A stretch of DNA of 64,000 nt from NCBI RefSeq assembly GCF_028640845.1, contig NC_080543.1, positions 11,435,959 through 11,499,958 on the forward strand, written 5' to 3'. The position numbers were made by a program, and so were the translations under genes. This DNA is from Ahaetulla prasina. Taxonomy: Eukaryota; Chordata; Lepidosauria; Squamata; Colubridae. Of the stretch, positions 11,417 to 22,996 are shown piece after piece (the first letter of the stretch is position 1; each line of letters begins with the position of its first letter). Under the pieces are notes generated by a model. It worked only from the letters and a program-made list of their open reading frames with translations, made no database searches and was not told the DNA's origin.

Positions 11417-12032
11417 ATTCAAGTGTGATTGGACACACAAGGAATTTGTCTTTGGTGCATATACTCTCAGTGTACATAAAAAGACAAGATATGTTCATCA
11501 AGAATCACAAGGTACAACACTTAATGATAGTCATAAGGTACAAATAAGCAATCAAATCATACTAGGAAGCAATCAATATAAATCGTAAGGATACAAGCAA
11601 CAAAGTTACGGTCATACAGTCATAAGTGGGAAGAGACGGGTGATAGGAATGATGAGAAGATTAATAGTAATGCAGACTTAGTAAATAGCTTGACAGTGTC
11701 GAGGGAATTATTTGTTTAGCAGAGTGATGGCGTTCAAGAAGAAACTGTTCTTGTGTCTAGTTGTTCTGGTGTGCAGTGCTCTATAGCGTCATTTTGAGGG
11801 TAGGAGTTGAAACAGTTTATGTCCTGGATGCGAGGGGTTTGTAAATATTTTCACAGCCCTCTTTTTGACTCGTGCAGTATACAGGTTCTCAGTGGAAGGC
11901 AGGTTGGTAGCCATTGTTTTTTCTGCAGTTCTAATTATCCTCTGAAGTCTGTGTCTGTCTTGTTGGGTCGTAGAACCAAACCAGACAGTTCTGGAGGTGC
12001 AGATGACAGACTCAATAATCCCATGATTGGGA
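11417..12032 (-). mobile_element. Snake1-type LINE 3' end with RT C-terminus
   Basis: The minus frame 12040-11789 contains HRLQRIIRTAEKTMATNLPS and, further on, DPSHPGHKLFQLLPSK-like 'NPSHPGHKLFQLLPSK', the C-terminal signature of CR1/L2-type LINE ORF2. The 3' UTR has 'ccttgtgtgtccaatcacac' on minus. 5'-truncated. Confidence 0.8.
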
Positions 12033-12207
12033 CGCTGCAATGGTCATAAATATGAACCAGTTGCCAAGCATCTGAATTTTGATCACATGATCATAGGGAT
12101 GCTGCACAGGTCGTAATTCTGAAAAAAGGTCATAAGTCATTTTTTTCAGTGCCTTTGTCATTTTGAACGGTCACTAAACGAACTGTTGTAAGGCCGAGGA
12201 CTACCTG
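12033..12207. mobile_element. Right half of the CAGGTAGTCC MITE
   Basis: Contains 'gtcataaatatgaaccagtt' and ends GAGGACTACCTG. It matches the right half of 24141-24632 and is joined to the truncated 5' edge of the LINE. Confidence 0.65.
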
Positions 12208-12244
12208 TGTTGTTTCGGTGTTCTATGATTTCTTTCTCTCTTTT

Positions 12245-12400
12245 AGAAATGTAACTCACATGTTTTGCTGATGGCATCCAGGTGTACCTTATCCTGGATG
12301 ATGGAGGAGGAACTTCCTTCTCCTGTTGCCTTGCTGGGACTTTCAGTTGGATAGCTCCCCATTATTTTAAATCTAGAGAAGACTAAACTTTTTATTTATC
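12245..12400 (+). mobile_element. Old LINE reverse-transcriptase fragment
   Basis: Translates to a decayed YADDTQLYL-type RT active-site block (LADGIQVYLI) and, downstream, LNLEKTKLF, the next conserved RT block. It is short, without 3' end, and likely L2/CR1 clade. Confidence 0.55.
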
Positions 12401-12526
12401 TACCTGATTTGACCTCCTTTTCCATCTTCCTTTCTTTGTTTTGAAGACTGCTTCTTGTCTCTTTTGCTGGTGGTATGAATTCACAGAGAAATGTTACATA
12501 AATCTTTTCATTGATACCATTGGAAG

Positions 12527-12786
12527 CAGGGTGAAATCTACTCACTTTCCCTACCAGAAGTGCACGTGCCATGCGTCACGTATGCGCGTGGACCCTCTGT
12601 GCATGCGCAAACCCTTCTGTGCATGCTCAGAGGGTAAAAAACAGGTTACTTGCTGGTTAAAGCCAGGAAGGAACGATGACCAGGAGGATGGGTGGAGCCT
12701 TGCACTGCTATCGCTACCAGTTCTCCGAACCACCCATCGCTACCGGTTTGGCCGAACCGGTCCGAACCGGTAGCATTTCACCCCTG
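12527..12786. mobile_element. Non-autonomous hAT-like element with perfect 8-bp TSD
   Basis: Left end CAGGGTGAAATCTA, right end 'tagcatttcacccctg'. The right interior has a double GAACCGGT. Target duplication attggaag at 12519-12526 and 12787-12794 is perfect, which suggests a fairly recent insertion. Confidence 0.85.
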
Positions 12787-12794
12787 ATTGGAAG

Positions 12795-13690
12795 AATGGT
12801 CATTTTTGATCATTTTTCATTGTTGAGACAACTAGTTCATACTTTTGTGATGTTTTCATCCAAGTCAACAATAAAACAAAAACAAAAACGGAGAGGAATT
12901 CAAGACTGGGACCCTTGCTCTTGTTTTATGAAGAACTGTTGCCGAGCATTCTTTAAATACTTTTTCCAAAGCAGCTATGATCTTTCTAATTGATGATCAT
13001 TCTTCATATGCCTAATTAGCTTGCTCATCAGAATGCCATTCGAAAACCACTTTATATACACATGACTACAAAAATGTTGTAGACTGGAAATCCTTTTGAG
13101 GAGCTCATTTCAAATGCTCTTTTCTATGTTTTTTGACAACTTGCTGGAGCAGCCTGCGTGGTTTGCATTCCACTTGTCCAATAAAGCCAAGAAATAATGA
13201 GACGTTAATTGGCAGATGTGGAATTACAAGTCTGCGTTGGTTTGAGAATGGAAACTCTTGGCTTCTCCTCCTGCAGAAAAGCTGCTGGAAGTATTTCTTT
13301 GAGATTCGAATAATTCATCGTTGCATCCATGTGCTGGGAAATGCGGTGACCCCAAACACTGAAGTTGGAAGTAAATATATCTGAATGCTCTGGGGACGTT
13401 TTAAACTTGCAACAAACTTGGTCATCTGCAAGTACTCAACAGATTTGTATGTCAACATTTGGTTCTCCTCCTCCCAAAAATAAAACAAAATAAATAAAAC
13501 CCCGTGTTCACTCTCAGAGCATTAAAATAGTATTAAAGACTCTAATAAACAATCAGATATTGTTGTAATTGTGCTCAGTATTGTCTATACAGGGAAGGCA
13601 ACCTGGTACCTACTGGTTTAAAAACCTCTCCATTGTCTCTCTTAAGCGGGGCTAACGGGAATTTAGTTTAAAACATCTCTAGACACACCA
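12795..13690. other. No gene seen; unique sequence
   Basis: No recognised repeat apart from A-rich runs near 13480-13500. Short frames at 13133-13384 have no support. Confidence 0.4.
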
Positions 13691-13804
13691 ATTGGGATAA
13701 TGTCAGGGTTCCAAGTAACACACCCAACGGAATCAAAACTCCAAGGCAGGCATATTCCTCAAAGTATAGATTTATTAGGCATATCATATTGGCATGCCTA
13801 ATAT

Positions 13805-14304
13805 AAGGACGCAGTGGCTCAGTGGCTAAGATGTTGATCTTGTTGATTGAAAGGTCGGCAGTTCAGCGGTTCGAATCCCTAGTGCTGCGTAACGGGGGTG
13901 AGCTTCCGTTACTTGTCCCAGCTTCTGCCAACCGAGCAGTTCGAAAGCATGTAAAAAATGAAAGTAGAAAAATAGGGACCCCGTTTGGTGGGAAGGGAAC
14001 AGCGTTCCGTGCGCCTTTGGCATTTAGTCATGCCAGCCACAAGACCACGGAGATGTCTTCAAACAGCACTGGCTCTTTGGTTTGTAACGGAGATGAGCAC
14101 TGCCCCCTAGAATCAGGAACAACTAGCACATATGTGCGAGGGGAACCTTTACCTCAGGGGTGTCCAAACTTGGTCCCTTTAAGACTTTTGGACTTCAACT
14201 CCCAGAGTTCCTCAGCCAGCTTTGCTGGCTGAGGGACTCTGGGAGTTGAAGTCCAAAAGTCTTAAAGGGACCAAGTTTGGACACCCCTGCTTTACCTTTA
14301 CCTA
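13805..14304 (+). mobile_element. SINE family A, interrupted by a MITE at 14155-14289
   Basis: Head 'cgcagtggctcagtggc' and 'ggttcgaatccctagtgc'. The body runs to 'gaggggaacctttacct', then the MITE, then 'ctttacctttacct' (the duplicated tail). Confidence 0.8.
14155..14289. mobile_element. Palindromic hAT-like MITE with perfect TSD
   Basis: Termini CAGGGGTGTCCAAACTTGGT and complement, with near-perfect arms. Target duplication ctttacct at 14147-14154 and 14290-14297, lying in the SINE tail. Confidence 0.85.
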
Positions 14305-14639
14305 TTGCCACGTCTGGGGAAACCCGACATTAAACACCTCCAGGTTTCCCCCTAATTAAAAGTAGGGTTTTCCTTTCCCTGCCCATGCAATCCATCACAT
14401 GGTCCAATGATGTCACAATCCAAGGGTCAGTTGGTTCCAGATCCCACCTCCTGGCACCTGGTGGGAAAGTCCTTGGTTCTCAGAGGAAAGAGTTTTATTA
14501 TGGATACAATCCCCCAGCTATCTCTACCTTCACCCTCCTGTTCCCACAGCTCGACTCATCTCCGTTGTGTCAACCCTGAAGATGCCAGGGGAAAATGGCT
14601 TTAGGGCTGACACAATACTTAGTCAACAATGGATAGTCG

Positions 14640-15330
14640 ATTTGGTGTAATAGTTAAATGCACCTGGCTAGAAACTGGGAGATCATGCTTTCTAGCTCTG
14701 CTCCGAAGAAGAAGCCAGCTGGGTGATTGTTGTGGTCTGCCAGCAGCCTATGGAGCTGGCAATGGATTCGGACAGCGATGAGGCTGAGGTGAGGTCAGGG
14801 CCATCGGAAAGTGAGGTGCAGACTCCAGAGCCTCCAGAGATTGATAGTAGTGAGGCCGATGAACAGGAGGAGCCTGTTGCATGAGAAGAGCTGCCAGAAG
14901 GCAAGAGCAGCTCAAACAAAAAGAACAACTCGGGAGTAGGGCCAAGAAATGATTGGCCCCTCCCATAAGGCTTAAAACAGACCAGTAAAGGCATTTGGGC
15001 TTTGCCGGAAAACAATGTTGGTAGCTTTGTCTTTTGTTTCGTCTACGTCTTGCCTTTTTGTGTGTGTTCTGAACGTTTGCCAAGAAAGGCCTTTGGCAGT
15101 TTGCCTGATTGGACCAAGGTTTGCAATAGGACTGAGGAATTTGTGTTGGGAGGCATTTGTTTTAATTTGAGTTGAACAACGCTGGGAATGAAGTAATTCT
15201 CAGCTGTTCGAATAAAGTTTTTTTTTTCGCGGACTGAGTTTTCTACTACCTACTTGGGCCTGGGTCACAACAGTGACTTTGGGCAGCTCCTAGTACGTAG
15301 AAGAAGCCAATAGCAAACCATTCCCAAACC
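14640..15330 (+). mobile_element. SINE family C split by an LTR
   Basis: The head and middle are at 14640-14727 ('ggtgtaatagttaaatgcac', 'gccagctgggtgat'). The SINE continues after the LTR with 'gtgactttgggcag' (15273 on). The SINE is therefore older than the LTR insertion. Confidence 0.55.
14728..15272 (+). mobile_element. Solo LTR, family B (copy 1)
   Basis: Starts TGTTGTGGTCTGCC and ends GGGTCACAACA (TG...CA). The target duplication is gtgat/gtgac (14723-14727, 15273-15277), 4 of 5. It has a TTAAAA box near 14970 and an AATAAA signal at about 15211. Inside, an open frame rich in Asp/Glu/Ser (with SDSDEAEV, TPEPPEIDSS) runs from the start to a stop at about 14881. No internal retroviral genes remain. 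Confidence 0.75.
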
Positions 15331-15718
15331 ATATTCAAGAATATCCCAGGGACTTGCTCAGGCAATTACCAGGAATGACTCAAAGGCATCCCCTCCCCAA
15401 ATTAACAACAATTGGTAGAAACCTCCTCAAGATTTAAGACCTGCAAACTTTTGAATGCCAATCACATTTGGTATTATTGAACAATGGATTTTTTTTTTCA
15501 AATGAACCCTTTTGATACATTGGCATACCATTAGCTACCTATCCCTTTGTAGAGAGTGAGGAAAATGACCCTGGCAGAGATACGCAAAAGTGGCTCAAAC
15601 ATTTTTTTAAGTCCACAACTTTCCAGATAACATTAAGGAAGTGACTCAGGCAGAGTTGCATGCAGATCGTACTATCCTACAGAAGGTCACTGAATTCTGG
15701 CCTGAATATTTTTCTTAC
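15331..15718. other. No gene seen
   Basis: Unique sequence. A short frame at 15718-15915 (minus) belongs to the adjacent MITE. Confidence 0.4.
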
Positions 15719-15857
15719 TACCGTGTTTCCCTGAAAAAAAGACCCTGTCTTATATTTTTTTGAACCCTGAAATAAACGCTTGCCCTTATTGCCATGCACT
15801 CAAAAGCCCGATTGGGCTTATTATCAGGGGATGTCTTATTTTGGGGGAAACAGGGTA
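15719..15857. mobile_element. TA-target MITE, 'CCGTGTTTCCC' family (short copy)
   Basis: Flanked by TA on each side, with termini CCGTGTTTCCCTGA and 'gggggaaacaggg'. It contains 'cccgattgggcttattatc', shared with the longer copy at 49771-50084. Confidence 0.7.
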
Positions 15858-16205
15858 TATTGAAATTAAGCCATTGGTGCTTCTCCTTGGAAACTATGAC
15901 AACGCCATTCCACATTGCAGTGATTACTTATTCCTGTAGAAAATATATGTTAAGAAAGCAGCAAGAAATGTTGATTGTGGTATATTTGGTAAGGTCATTA
16001 AATAGCTTTTGTACTTTAATTCATGTACGTTGGGGGCTAAACTAAAATGCAGGTTCTCTTCCTTTTAACTTCAAGAATGCATCTGTTATAGTAATTTACA
16101 CAAACATATGGCATTAATTAGCATCCTATATAGCAACACCATTTATTGCAACAGGTCTGCCTTTCTAATCTTTATGAATGAAAGAAATGTAACCATCAGA
16201 CTCCT
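15858..16205. other. No gene seen
   Basis: AT-rich unique sequence. Confidence 0.4.
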
Positions 16206-16208
16206 TGA

Positions 16209-16419
16209 AGGTAAAGGTAACTCGTACATATGTGCTAGTCATTCCCGATTTTAGAGGGTGGTGCTCTTCTCCGTTTCAAAGCCGAAGAGCCAGCGCTGTC
16301 CGAAGACATCTTCATGGTTATGTGGTCGGCATGACTAAACGCCAGAGGCACACGGAATGCTGTTACCTTCCCACCAAAGGTGGTCCCTATTTTTCTACTT
16401 GTATTTTTTATGTATTTTC
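16209..16419 (-). mobile_element. SINE family A, truncated
   Basis: Reverse-oriented 3' two-thirds ('gtaaaggt', 'gtacatatgtgctagtc', 'ggcatgactaaacgccagag'). The tRNA-like head is missing, replaced at 16420 by a hAT-like body. Confidence 0.75.
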
Positions 16420-16864
16420 AGAGGCTCATGGCGGTTTTCATGGAGCCTCCAGGAGGGCGAAAACGGCCTCCCCCAGCCCTCCGGAGACCCTCCGGAGGCT
16501 GTAAATGGCTCGTTTCTGGACTTCCGGTACTTCCGGGAGGCCCATTTTTCACCCTCCACAGGCTCCGGAGGTTTTCCTGGAGCCTCCAGTAGGGTGAAAA
16601 CAGCCTCCCCTGACCCTCCAGAGGCCGGAAACAGCCTGTTTCCAGACATCTGGTACGCCCGTTTTTCGCCTTCCCAGAGCCTCCGCACAAGCCCTGTACT
16701 TACCTAGCATCCAAAACGGGCCGCATGGAGACTCCTGGGATGGGCTGGGTGGCATGGACATGTGTGCACATCTCCCGCATGCGTGACAGAGACCTGAAAA
16801 TCAGCTGGCTGGTGGGAGGCATGCACGCATGCGTGGTGGAGCTGACCTAGACCCATCACAGGAA
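16420..16864. mobile_element. Internal part of a GC-rich hAT-like element
   Basis: The tract with 'ctccaggagggcgaaaacgg' and 'ggaaacagcctgtttcc' matches 52880-53060, which ends in a 'ggttcgccatcac' hAT terminus. No clear termini here. Overlapping Pro/Arg/Gly-rich frames are not genes. Confidence 0.5.
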
Positions 16865-16865
16865 T

Positions 16866-17260
16866 ATACCATATTTTTCGGACTATAAGACCTCCGAAGT
16901 ATAAGATGCACCTAGCTTTTGGGGAGGAAAACAAGAAAAAAAAATCTGCCTCTACCTCCCAGCAATTTGCCTCCTTGCAGCAAACAGCAAACAGCTTGGT
17001 CAGCTTCAGCACAATCTGATTTAGCACGAGCAGCTGATTGGCGATTGGATCGGCCTCCCGGAATACCTCCTATCAGCTGTTCCAGGCTGCAGGGATCGCC
17101 GCTGCCCATTGGCACTGTTGCCGGCCATCGGTACTGTTATCTATTACTGCCCCATTTTCGGCCTCCGTGCGTCCCATTTTCAGCCCGTTCCAGGTGGTGG
17201 GGAGAGGTGGCGGCAGTGGCGAACATGTATTGCGGCAGCTGATATTGTATCTTGATTTCA
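16866..17260. mobile_element. Fragment of the 'TATTTTTCGGA' MITE
   Basis: Starts 'taccatatttttcggactat' and contains 'cctcccagcaatttgcctcc', shared with 22489-22996. The right terminus is not seen. Confidence 0.6.
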
Positions 17261-17850
17261 TAAAGTTAATACATGGCTGCCAAGTGCCCTTGAAGGATTT
17301 TACAAGTTTGCCATCTCTTAGATGAATATGTTCTATTTCCTTTAGGTGTTCTGCCAGCTGGCAAGCTTAGATAGGTTTCACAGTTGGGAAACTTAAGTTT
17401 GCTTTAGGATTTGTTTTTTAGAATGACACCTGCCTCCACTTTCATTGTTTCGCCTCTGGAAGTAAGAATACAGTCCTACCTTTGTATATGTTACTGAAAA
17501 AAATAGGCCACATGTTGCTCAGAAGGTGGTTTTTCATTATGGATTCTAAAGTACCCTCTGTGCTCTGTTGCCATCTGTGGTTTCAAATCTCAAATCTCCA
17601 TTTAGCTTTAACTAAGTTCATCTCTGTTTTCGTTCCATCTCTCTCTTTTTTTTTAACCACTACCAGTTCAGTCCATAAAAATGGGAGACTGAAAAATGTC
17701 CCCTAGTTAGCAGACTGGCTTGTCATCTTTCATAGTTGTGAGATGGAGTTAATTCTTCCAAAAGAGTTGAATTAATTGAAAAACTATTTGGAATCCATTT
17801 ATTGCAATTCCATAACAGCTTATTTGAACCAATCAATGTCGTTTTCTGTT
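17261..17850. other. No gene seen
   Basis: Unique AT-rich sequence. An acceptor-like 'ttcctttag' at 17342 lacks a supported exon. Confidence 0.4.
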
Positions 17851-17856
17851 CTTAAT

Positions 17857-17950
17857 GTCATGTTTAGTTTACTTTATTGTCATTGCACCCCGTACAACGA
17901 AATTAAATGCCATCTTCAGTGTACATTATACATAAAAAATAAAACAAAAA
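17857..17950 (-). mobile_element. LINE 3'-end fragment (L2/Rex-like)
   Basis: The plus strand reads 'tttattgtcattgcacccc' and 'gtacaacgaaatt', the reverse of a LINE 3' end. The 3' end of the LINE at 54940-55480 uses similar words ('gtacactgaagacagcattt'). Confidence 0.45.
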
Positions 17951-18040
17951 CACACATCCTTCATACTCCATACAATTGAAAACTCCTGGTATTGCATTAA
18001 TATTACACTATACAGTAGAATTAGTATAGTTACTGCTCTG

Positions 18041-18190
18041 GGATAGTTGTTTTTGAGCCTATTTGTCTTTGTTTTTATTGTCCTGTCCTGTACCATCTGC
18101 TAGATGGTAATAGTTAAAAAAGAAAAGAAAAGAAAAGAAAGGGTGCCTTGTGTGTCTAATCACACTTGGCCAATAAAGAATTCTATAAAA
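18041..18190 (+). mobile_element. Short LINE 3' end, Snake1-related
   Basis: Contains (AAAAG)n at 18119-18140, then 'gccttgtgtgtctaatcaca' and 'cttggccaataaagaattct', matching the Snake1 3' terminus in plus orientation. Confidence 0.65.
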
Positions 18191-19285
18191 ACTTCTCAGT
18201 AGGACTTTGCTACCTGCTAAATTTTTCCGCATCTAGAGCTGGATAGAATTGGCTGCCTTAAAATGGCTATACAGCCACCAAATCCTGCCCCTGTCTTCAC
18301 CAGCCCATACACGACAGCGGCCTAGTTTTCATCCATGAAATACTAGACGGCTTGTTTCAGATATAATTTTAAATCAAAAGTATTTATCATGCTGGCTGGA
18401 AGAAGGGCATAATAGAATTCCTCAGCTCGAACCCCGAGCCACCCCGAGTCCCAAGGCAGGACATTGAAAACTATCTCCTCATTATCTGAAGATAATACTG
18501 TGCGAAAAGATGGCATTTCTCCCAGCTCTTCTTATGGGAATACGATAGCCCTGAATATTCATTTTTACCTTGCACCGATGCGAAGCGATGAAATACGTCA
18601 GCATCCAGCATGCATCAGTCAGATTTCTGGCTGTTGTAAGGCCATGTGCAGCCTGCCTGGCCTGGTCTTGCTTTTGACTCAGTTGTTTTCACTTTTTGGT
18701 AATTATTCCCTTTGGCCTATAAACTTTTAAGGTCCTCCCGAGGTCAGGTTATACTTGGGTGTTTTTTTTCTTTTTACCAAAAAAAAGAAAGAAAGAAAGA
18801 AAGAAAGAAATCTGCTACACACATGAAGAATTCTCTGATGTTTCCTGTTTCCGGCAAATGTTTTTTGGTGCTTGGCCATCTCAACTGCGGAGATTTATCG
18901 AAACAAAGAGCAAAGTTCAAAAATTATCTTCAGCCTCAGCCTGGGACTGCTGGACAGTTCCCCATTGTTTTAAATATTGTCTGAAAGATGCAGGGAAGGG
19001 TTTTGGCTTTGTTTTCCTTATAGGTTTGTCTGTTTCCTTTTGGCATCTGTTTTTTTCTTCTCGTGTTTTTTCAACGGAGCTGGGCTGGCAAGCCTGTTTC
19101 CAGTTACGCAGCATTTCTATTCAGTAGTGCGAAGAGGAAATTAGAACAGTTTGGGAATAATATTGTGAGTTAATTGCTGCTCGGAGCCCACATAGGCACA
19201 GTAAAACATTTTATTTAGTCAAACACATCTGCTTGGCGAGGATTTGTGCAACACTATCCCTATGAAACAGAACATCCCCTACACT
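18191..19285. other. No gene seen
   Basis: Unique sequence with a short (GAAA)n at 18784-18810. Frames at 18464-18730 and 18712-19127 have no domain or splice support. Confidence 0.45.
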
Positions 19286-19290
19286 TAGGA

Positions 19291-19700
<410 letters not shown>

Positions 19701-19730
19701 CTACATACAAACACCCATGAAACCTCAGAA

Positions 19731-19734
<4 letters not shown>

Positions 19735-19777
<43 letters not shown>

Positions 19778-19795
19778 TTATATATATATAAATAA
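19735..19795. repeat. (AT)n microsatellite
   Basis: Right-hand AT run, so the inverted-repeat element sits between two TA-rich arrays. Confidence 0.9.
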
Positions 19796-20040
19796 AGTGG
19801 TGGTACAGTGGTGATGAAAAAGTAATTTGATGACCAATCCTCACATTACCTTTCCAAGTCTGGAAAGCAAAGGAAAGCTGAAATTGGATCATAAGCGCAA
19901 TCACAATTTTATTTTGCGACCACTTCACTTCACTTCAAAACCATGTTGCCAGTCTCAATTGTGGTTTGACGGCCACTCAATCCCAGGAGACACAGCTGCC
20001 TTAAAGAGTTCTAGACAAGTGCTACATCATCTCAATTTCT

Positions 20041-20316
20041 TAGCCAAGGGAGCCAGCGTTGCCTGAAGACCCGTCTGGGGTCATGTGGCCACCATGACTA
20101 TATACGCCGAGATGCACGGAATGCTGTTACCTTCCCATTGAAATGGTACCTGTTGATCTACTTGTGTTTGCATGCTTTTGAATTGCTAGGTGGGCAGGAG
20201 CTGGGACAAGTAATGGGAACTCGCTTCATCGCACAGTTCGCGGGTTTCGAACCAGGACTGTCAGCTTTCCAGCTGACAAACTCAGCATCTTTAACCAATA
20301 AGCCATTGTGTCCCAT
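20041..20316 (-). mobile_element. SINE family A, divergent copy
   Basis: Reverse-oriented. Contains 'gtcatgtggccaccatgact', 'gaattgctaggtgggcagga', and ends in the head 'agccattgtgtccc'. It resembles the 7533 copy. Confidence 0.75.
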
Positions 20317-20900
20317 TCTTTATCCATCTACACATCAAAAACTGTAATTGGCTATATGAAGACGAGACTCCTAAAAGTAAACATTGGCTGAAAAATCTGA
20401 AGACCATCTCCTCTGCTATAGATTGTAGCGCTAAAGCAACTATTATTTTATTTTATACATTAACTTGCTTAAAGAGTAGCTTCCCATTAAGGTCAGTTTC
20501 CATTCAATTTTTATACTTCAGAAATGAGATATGGAGAATGACAAATTTTGAAGCCTGGATCACCCAAGTTGATCTTAGTTCATCTGGGAGAATTACTTCT
20601 CTCCTTCTCGGAGATTACTCATGCTGAATTTGGCTTTCAACACATCATTTATACTGGGACAGTTGTTGAGTGACATCCAATAAGTGTGGGAAGTACTTGG
20701 AATGTCCCATATGAATTTTTTTATAGTTAGGGTGCAGTCAGTCTTGAACCTCTAGTGAGAAAGATGAGATCCTGAGGATGATTTACAATGTTGTGTTGGG
20801 GGTCTTGGCCTGAACGATGACATTCCCCTCCTCCCAAAACAAGGTTAAAGAAAATTGCCATTAAAGAAAAATTTTAAACTCAATGTCTTATGTCGTTGTT
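20317..20900. other. No gene seen
   Basis: Unique sequence. Confidence 0.4.
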
Positions 20901-20909
20901 TCTCTATCT

Positions 20910-21025
20910 TGGTCACATGATGACGGGTGGACTTCAATTCCCAAAATTCCCCAGCCAGCCATGCTACCTGGGAAATTCTGGGACTTTGATTCTACTCATC
21001 TTCAAGTGTCCAAGGTTGAAAAACA
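20910..21025. mobile_element. Old palindromic MITE
   Basis: 'gtggacttcaattcccaaaa' faces 'gaaattctgggactttgatt' and 'tccaaggttgaaaaac', a decayed version of the palindromic family at 5353. Confidence 0.45.
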
Positions 21026-21118
21026 TTGACTTATGTCAAAGGAAGCCAAAAATCTAACTACACAAATAATTATGTTTGATATGAAAACTGTCAGAATCTG
21101 GACCATTTGAAATGCATA

Positions 21119-21452
21119 AGGTAAAGGTAAAGTTCCCCTCGCACACTAGGGGGTGGTGCTCATCTCCTTTTCAAAGTCAAAGAGCCAGCACTGTCCGAAG
21201 ACGTCTCTGTGGTCATGTGGCCGGCATGACTAAACGCCAACGGCGCATGGAACGCTGTGACCTTCCCACCAAACGTGGTCCCTATTTTTCTACTTGCATT
21301 TTTTACGTGCTTTCGAACTGCTAGGTTGGCAGAAGCTGGGACAAGTAACGGAAGCTCACCCCTGTTACACGGCACTAGGGATTCGAACCGCTGAACTGCT
21401 GACCTTTTGATCAACAAGCTCAGTGTCTTAGCCACTGAGCCACCACGTCCCT
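21119..21452 (-). mobile_element. SINE family A (nearly full length)
   Basis: Reverse-oriented from 'aaggtaaaggtaaagttccc' to the head 'cactgagccaccacgtccc'. About 20 bp near the 3' end ('gtgctagtcgttcc' region) is missing. Confidence 0.85.
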
Positions 21453-22488
21453 CTATTTTTGAGTTTATGATATTTAAGGCATTTCTGGTATTATGAGTGA
21501 ATGCTGAGTTCTTTGTGAATTAGAGACTGCAATTATTTTTTTTAAAAAAGGATTACAAATTCAGCAAGAATTGAATTTGATCAAAGCGGTCAAGAAGAAT
21601 ATAAATTTGACTGCCTTGAGTTTAGAGGATTTTAAGAAAACATTTTTAAACATAGGAATTGTTCAAATATTTTGGAGGGGAAGAGAAAGTTTTAGAATTT
21701 CGGTGCAAGGGTGTTGATTTTGTGATGGTGATTATGAATACTGAAGACTCACTTAGAGCTTTGCTTCCACTAATGAAGAATTCTATGTTTGAAGATTACT
21801 TACCGTAAAATGACCTTTCTTGAAACGTCATACCTAACAACACGATAATGTAATCGAACATGATCCAATGTTCAAGGGGTTGGACTAGAAGATCTCCAAG
21901 GTCCCTTCCAACTCTGTTATTGAGTTGATACAATGCAAAAAAGTATTTGATAAAAAAAATACATACTAGCTATATCTCTAGTATTACAATGGTGAAATTT
22001 GGTAAATTAATCAACTTTAGAAGGATCAGAATTAGATTTCTGAGCTAGCTTTTTTCAAATAGGCCTTGGAGCCTTTAACGCAGGAAATATAATGGAACTT
22101 TTGCTAAAATTATAATAGGGCCCTACTGTGATATTGGAGGGTTACCTTTCCAATTGTGCTCACTTATTTGGCTTAAGTATAAAGAAACTGAAGCTGAAAT
22201 GTAAAGTCCAATGTTAAAGTTGAAAAAAAGGAAGTTAAACCTGGAATCGTCTTCTAGCCATAATTTAAAAACCAGGGTCTTGTCCTGCCCTCAGAAAATG
22301 GCTTAATACATTTTCAATCTGTTTAAAATATTTTAAAGGTATTAAGAGAGGAACACCGCTAGGTAAATACATGAATATGTAATAATATTTATTTTACAAT
22401 TTCATTGTAACATTTTACAACATTATCCTCATAAACCTGTTGAGATTTTAAATTTATTTTTATGTGGCTGTTGATCAGAGATAAGCTT
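21453..22488. other. Mostly unique; small CR1 3' end at 21868-21925
   Basis: At 21868-21925 'ggggttggactagaagatct' and 'ccttccaactctgttattga' give a short CR1 3' end on plus. The rest shows nothing recognisable. Confidence 0.6.
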
Positions 22489-22996
22489 CCATATTTTTTG
22501 GAGTATAAGATGCTCCAGACTTTAAGACACACCTACCTTTTTTTGGGAGGAAAACAAGAAAAAAAATCTGCTTCTGCCTCCCAGCAATTTGCCTCCTTGC
22601 AGCAAACAGCAAACAGCCTGTTTCAGTTTCATTTTCAGCACAGCCTGATTAGCACAAGAAAAAAATATCTGCCACTGCCTCCCAGCAATTTTCCTCCCTG
22701 TAGCAAAGAGCAGAGGCTGAAAATGGGGGCACAGAGGTGGCAATAGGCAATGGCAATCCCTGCAGCCTGAAACAGCTGATCCAACTGACAATCAGCTGCT
22801 TGTGCTAATCAGGTTGTGCTGAAGCTGAAACTGAACCGGGTTGTTTGCTATTTGCTGTGAGGAGGCAAATTGCTGGGAGGCAGAGGCCAAAGGGTGCGGG
22901 CTGGTGGGTGGCCGGGGCTACATTCGATATATAACTCAAATTTTCATCCTATTTTAGGGAGGAAAAAGTGCATCTTATACTCCGAAAAATACAGTA
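22489..22996. mobile_element. MITE with 'TATTTTTCGGAGTATAAGATGC'-type termini
   Basis: The left end is 'tattttttggagtataagat'; the right end is the complement 'atcttatactccgaaaaata' then cagta. Inside, a block containing 'cctcccagcaattt' occurs twice direct (about 22578 and 22679) and once inverted near 22865. A related fragment is at 16866. Confidence 0.75.

Larger units (their letters stand above)
13701..14612 (-). mobile_element. LTR family A (copy 2), with nested SINE and MITE
   Basis: Termini TGTCAGGGTTCC and GGGCTGACA. On the minus strand an AATAAA signal reads at about 13776-13770, near the 3' end, as expected for an LTR. A SINE family A copy and, within that, a palindromic MITE interrupt it. 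The flanking 5-mers (gataa, caata) do not match, so the boundaries or the duplication have decayed. Confidence 0.5.

Noticed and set aside
12240..12305. Possible 34-bp exon between 'ctctcttttag' and 'gtgtacc'
   Set aside because: The sequence is better explained as a decayed LINE RT YADDTQLYL block continuing past the supposed donor.
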